Part shown: positions 6,236-9,630 of the stretch, one piece after another
Layout: each line of letters opens with the position of its first letter
How positions within the stretch are numbered: the stretch's first letter is position 1
Assembly (NCBI GenBank): GCA_028704265.1
Contig: JAQVLH010000032.1
Span: 1 to 9,630, forward strand
Reading direction: 5' to 3'
From: Candidatus Nanoarchaeia archaeon
Lineage (GTDB): Archaea; Nanobdellota; Nanobdellia; Tiddalikarchaeales; Tiddalikarchaeaceae
DNA length: 9,630 bases
Notes under the pieces: model-generated
What the model was told of the DNA's origin: nothing
Databases searched by the model: none
Seen by the model: only the letters and a program-made list of their open reading frames with translations
Translations under genes and position numbers: made by a program

Positions 6236-7862
6236 ACTTCAAATTTTTTAATTGTTTGAATATTTCTTCTTCTAGTTCTTTTGATTTTTTAAAATATTCT
6301 GATAAATTATTCTTATATTCAAATATTTTTTTATTAAAATCTTCTTCGGTTATATCAGTATGATCAATTTTTATATCAAAATACTGACCAGCACTAAAAC
6401 TATAATTTTTATCTTTAATATCGTCATAACTTACAACTACTGATAAATCATCTACCTGCTCCTTATTGTTAAATGTTGTAATAATTAATTCTTCCTCTTC
6501 ATTAGATAAAACTGTTTTTTCATTTTTACCATCAATTTTTATTTTTCTGCCAAGTTTAGATGCATCCATTAAAGCTATTTTATCATCATTATTTGTTTTA
6601 TCAATAAAAATAACTGATACATTTGTTCCTGTTGTAGCAAAAATATTAGGCGGCATACTAACCACCCCCTTTAACATCTTCTCGTCAATCAATTTTTCTC
6701 TAATATCTTTTTCTATTCCATTTTTAGCCGCTATAAATCCAGTCGGAACAACTATTGCCGCTCTTCCTTTTTTAGATAAAGAATAAATTATATGTTGAAT
6801 AAATAACAAATATATTGCCATTGACTCCTTATCTTTTTTTGGTATTTTTGGAATTCCAGCAAAAAATCTATTGCTATTTTCCTTTGTATCAACATCATCC
6901 CTCCAATTACTAAAATCCAATTTAAAAGGAGGATTTGAAACTATAAAATCAAATTTCATCAAATCTGAGCCGTCTTTATGATATGGGTCTTTAATAGTGT
7001 TTCCTTGAATTATATTATGAATTGAATGAACTAAGTTATTTAAAATTAAGTTCAAACGTAGAAGATTAGAAGATTTATCAGAAATATCTTGAGAATAAAT
7101 AGTACACTTATCTTCACCAATTGCATGGGCAACGCTCATAAGCAATGTTCCTGAACCGGCAGATGGATCGTATACCGTAACATTACTAACAGATTTATCA
7201 ACGAGGATACTTGCCATAATCTTAGCTATAGCATGAGGAGTATAATATTCCGCATAAACACCACCACCATCCTTGTTATAATCTTTTATTAAATATTCAA
7301 AAATTGTTGAAAAGAAGTCGAACTTCTGTTCAAAAATATCTTCAAAACTAACATCAACAAGTTGATTAATAAGAGCTTTAGAAAAATTATCTTTTTGTTT
7401 TTCCGAAAAGTTTCTTAAATATTCATCAACCCCATAGAAAAGTTGAATTTTGTTTCCTTCTTCAGTTTTAACCGAAAAAACATCGTTATTTATCTTTGAA
7501 ATATCTCTCAAGGTATCACTAAATAACTTGGCGAACTCTTCATTATTTTGCTTATTATATAAAGTGGAAATAAAATGATCAGGATACAATCTCGCGCTAT
7601 CGGGGCTCATTTTTTTTAACAGAAATTCATAATCATCCTTACTATATTTTTTTATATCTTCTTCCCATTTTTCCGAATTACTTAATTTTTTATCTAATTG
7701 TTTAACTTCATAACCAAATTTATCATTCATGAACTTATACAAAAATACCTGGGTAATTATTTTAAATTCATCACCACTATTACCCAACCCATAATCACTA
7801 CAAATTCCTTTAAGATTGTCTATTAAACTTTTTGTTTTTAAAACGAAATTTTGCTCAGTCAT
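6228..7862 (-). CDS. hsdM: Type I restriction-modification DNA methyltransferase subunit HsdM (N6-adenine)
   Basis: HsdM transfers a methyl group from S-adenosylmethionine to adenine N6 in the target set by HsdS, protecting host DNA. The 544 residues show an N-terminal helical HsdM domain (about 8-170; GDEFKIITQVFLYKFMNDKF at 30-49) and a gamma-class methyltransferase core. AEYYTPHAIAKIM (204-216) is the motif X region, DPSAGSGTLL (232-241) is motif I for SAM binding, and SNPPF (309-313) is catalytic motif IV. A C-terminal helical tail (about 500-544) probably contacts HsdS. The ATG lies 2 nt past the hsdR stop and has no visible Shine-Dalgarno site, so it is probably translated by coupling. 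Its end overlaps hsdS by 8 bp. All key motifs are intact, so modification should be functional with HsdS even if restriction is not. Confidence 0.95.
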   Translation of the reverse strand: MTEQNFVLKTKSLIDNLKGICSDYGLGNSGDEFKIITQVFLYKFMNDKFGYEVKQLDKKLSNSEKWEEDIKKYSKDDYEFLLKKMSPDSARLYPDHFISTLYNKQNNEEFAKLFSDTLRDISKINNDVFSVKTEEGNKIQLFYGVDEYLRNFSEKQKDNFSKALINQLVDVSFEDIFEQKFDFFSTIFEYLIKDYNKDGGGVYAEYYTPHAIAKIMASILVDKSVSNVTVYDPSAGSGTLLMSVAHAIGEDKCTIYSQDISDKSSNLLRLNLILNNLVHSIHNIIQGNTIKDPYHKDGSDLMKFDFIVSNPPFKLDFSNWRDDVDTKENSNRFFAGIPKIPKKDKESMAIYLLFIQHIIYSLSKKGRAAIVVPTGFIAAKNGIEKDIREKLIDEKMLKGVVSMPPNIFATTGTNVSVIFIDKTNNDDKIALMDASKLGRKIKIDGKNEKTVLSNEEEELIITTFNNKEQVDDLSVVVSYDDIKDKNYSFSAGQYFDIKIDHTDITEEDFNKKIFEYKNNLSEYFKKSKELEEEIFKQLKNLKYD

Positions 7863-7867
7863 AATTA
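7860..7867 (-). promoter_or_regulatory. hsdR stop / hsdM start coupling junction
   Basis: The junction reads TAATTATG on the coding strand: the hsdR stop, two bases, then the hsdM ATG. The upstream sequence (TTTAATAATGTATAATT) has no purine-rich ribosome site. HsdM translation therefore probably depends on ribosomes ending hsdR, or on leaderless-type initiation. If hsdR is truncated upstream, HsdM would need re-initiation inside hsdR, for example at ATG 9496, to retain coupling. Confidence 0.5.
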
Positions 7868-9630
7868 TACATTATTAAATTCATACAAATATTCGGCAGT
7901 AGCATATTTATTTATTCGATCAGCCGAATTGTTATCAAGTTTAATGCCATGGTTATCAAAACTACTGATAACTATTGGGCTCATGAACTTAATAAAATAC
8001 TCCTCATTTTTAATCATCTTTGAATTATCAAGAACTTTTTGGTCAGCCAGTTTTTTGATATCATTTAAAGTTTCGAAAATAGTCAATTCTCTCGCATCAA
8101 CATCTTTTGCCTCCATAATCCTTTTATGGATTCTGGCAAACTTCTCGTCCTTTTCATATTTCTCTTTAAGCAGTGAATTTTTTCTGTTCAAATCCTTAAT
8201 CGCCTCATAGATTTTTTCTAAAGAATGAATGTTTTTATTCATCTCCTCTTGGCTTATTTCATCTAAATTTTTCTTTTCAAATAATCTTCTTAATTCTTCA
8301 TATAAAGCAATAAACTCTTTATCTTTCTTATCAAAATTTCTAGCCATCTCTTCTCTTGTTTTCTTCAATGTGTTTTTTAATTTATCAGCAATAACCATCT
8401 CTTCTTCAGAAACTTTTTTAAAAGTAAATAAAACATCCTCTAGGGCAACATTCAATAAATTACTTATTTCTGGACTATTTTCTAATGAATCCTTTAGATT
8501 AATTAAACATAAATGATTATCCACTTCATTATAAAGACTGCTCAATTTCTTAAAATCGAGTCTATCTAAAACATCATAATAGCCCAACAAACGAATCATA
8601 TTATACAGGTTTTTTGCTGACTCTAAAGCCTTTTTAATTTCTAGAACCTCATCCTTGTTTTTAATTTCACTGATTTGTTTAGAAAATATTTCAGCATTTA
8701 TTAAATCAAAATGAAATAATTTATCTTTAATTTTTTCTATTTCGCTTTCTACGTCCTCTTTAGATAAAAATAGGTTAGAATAAGTTTTAATTTCATCTCC
8801 TAATTCATCCTGTAATTCTTCAAAATAAGCTTTATTTGTTGCATCAAACTCCTTTCTAATATCAGCAAAGTCAACTACATAACCGTAACGAAAATTCTGA
8901 TAAGGTCTATTAACCCTAGTTAATGTCTGTAATAAATTGTGTTTTTTAATTATTCTACCTAAATATAATTTCTTTAATCTGGGGCAATCAAACCCAGTAA
9001 GAAGCATGTTATAAACAAACAATAAATCAATTTTACCTTCCTTAAACTGATCTATTTCATTTTTTCTTTCTTCTTTATTGCCGACATCATGAAGAATTAA
9101 GCTTGCTTTAAGATGTTTATATTTTTCTTTAAATACATCAAACATCTTTTTTGCTTGATCCGAGCTATCACATACAACCATTCCGCCAATACTTGAATCA
9201 CCAAACATAATCCGGCTCTTTTCAAAGTCATTTATAATATAATCAAGCATTGGTTCAACAAATTTATCATGAGAATAAACAACTCGTTTATCAACATCAC
9301 CTTTTAGGATTTTTATCTCTTTTAAAGCTTCTTGTAATTGGATTTTATAACTTGTTTCAATACCTTCTCTGATTAACTTTAGAGTATAACCATCAGCAAT
9401 TGATGAGTTATAATAATATTTATGTATATAATCTCCAAATATTCCTCGAGAGTTTTTATTTTCTCCTATAAGCGGTGTGCCCGTAAGCCCGATCATAATC
9501 GCTTCTCTATCGGATGAAAAAAGATTAGCTAAAAAACTACCATTGGGGTCGTAGCTACGATGAACCTCATCTAAAAAATAGACTCTCTGTGTATTTGTAT
9601 TTTATAAGTTTTTATTTAAAACTCCTGTTT
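7865..9630 (-). pseudogene. hsdR: Type I restriction subunit HsdR, partial, with in-frame stop
   Basis: HsdR is the ATP-dependent DNA translocase/endonuclease of type I systems. The open part in the window is 578 residues (9601 to 7865). It shows the helicase DEVH box (RVYFLDEVHRSY, residues 6-17), motif III GLTGTPL (38-44), and helicase lobe 2 with motifs V (NMLLTGFDCPRLKKLYLG, 198-215) and VI (LLQTLTRVNRPY, 223-234). A long helical C-terminal region for complex assembly follows. The nuclease domain and Walker A would lie beyond the right edge. The reading frame is broken by TAA at 9604-9602, ten codons before DEVH, yet the same frame continues upstream as plausible protein (TGVLNKNL). That suggests a nonsense mutation in a longer gene, not a natural start. 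Restarting at ATG 9496 would lose motif II and so give no working motor. The TAA is 27 bp from the window edge, so a contig-end error is a real alternative. The gene stops 2 nt before the hsdM start. Confidence 0.8.

Noticed and set aside
6466..6786. Plus-strand ORF of 106 codons opposite hsdM
   Set aside because: It is fully antisense to the conserved methyltransferase core; its Ser/Ile/Leu/Phe-rich sequence is the expected shadow of AT-rich Lys/Asp/Asn/Glu codons.
7851..8516. Two plus-strand ORFs (7851-8210 and 8229-8516) resembling small membrane proteins
   Set aside because: They are antisense to the helical C-terminal region of hsdR; the hydrophobic look comes from complementing Lys/Glu-rich codons and there is no ribosome site.
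9602..9604. Recoded TAA (alternative genetic code) to explain the break in hsdR
   Set aside because: TAA is the normal stop of terL, the recombinase, rloC, hsdS and hsdR here, so it is not read as sense. UGA recoding known in some CPR lineages would not help.
1..9630. CRISPR array, tRNA/rRNA genes or insertion sequence ends
   Set aside because: Nearly all bases are in genes; the only gap over 20 bp (1323-1445) has no spaced repeats, cloverleaf or transposase.

Overview
This is a 9.6-kb AT-rich window with no RNA genes and no CRISPR array. It has two gene blocks facing each other. From the left, reading rightward, come a phage-type large terminase (5' end cut off by the window edge) and a large serine recombinase. 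From the right, reading leftward, comes a compact four-gene defence operon: a type I restriction subunit (hsdR), a methyltransferase (hsdM), a specificity subunit (hsdS) and an RloC-like anticodon nuclease. The blocks meet tail to tail with 11 bp between the recombinase and rloC stop codons.

Organism: the recombinase N-terminus (CLYARKS followed by ERQ and SIDSQ), the AT-rich genome and the weak or absent Shine-Dalgarno sites recall Patescibacteria/CPR genomes or their phages. This is from memory of the family, not a search, and another low-GC bacterium remains possible. Stop codons are TAA and TAG, with no sign of recoding. Terminase beside integrase-type recombinase suggests a prophage, phage remnant or integrative element carrying a defence cargo.

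How the genes work together: HsdM and HsdS form a sequence-specific DNA adenine methyltransferase, and HsdR adds ATP-driven translocation and cleavage. RloC-type proteins are ABC ATPase/anticodon nucleases that cut tRNA, often encoded in type I loci and thought to back up restriction. Here the rloC-like gene directly follows hsdS. It keeps every ATPase motif, a CxxC zinc hook, and an R-X3-E-X31-H triad with the spacing I recall for PrrC.

The most notable points: (1) the rloC-like gene looks fully intact. (2) hsdR carries an in-frame TAA just upstream of its DEAD-box (DEVH) motif, so restriction may be lost, unless this is a sequence error near a contig end. (3) A strong hairpin with a T-rich tail on the minus strand, inside the 3' end of the recombinase gene, looks like the terminator of the hsd-rloC operon. 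(4) A 13-bp inverted repeat includes the recombinase start codon. (5) The 123-bp gap between terminase and recombinase is rich in palindromes and could hold an operator or attachment site. No promoter for the hsd operon is visible; it must lie beyond the right edge.
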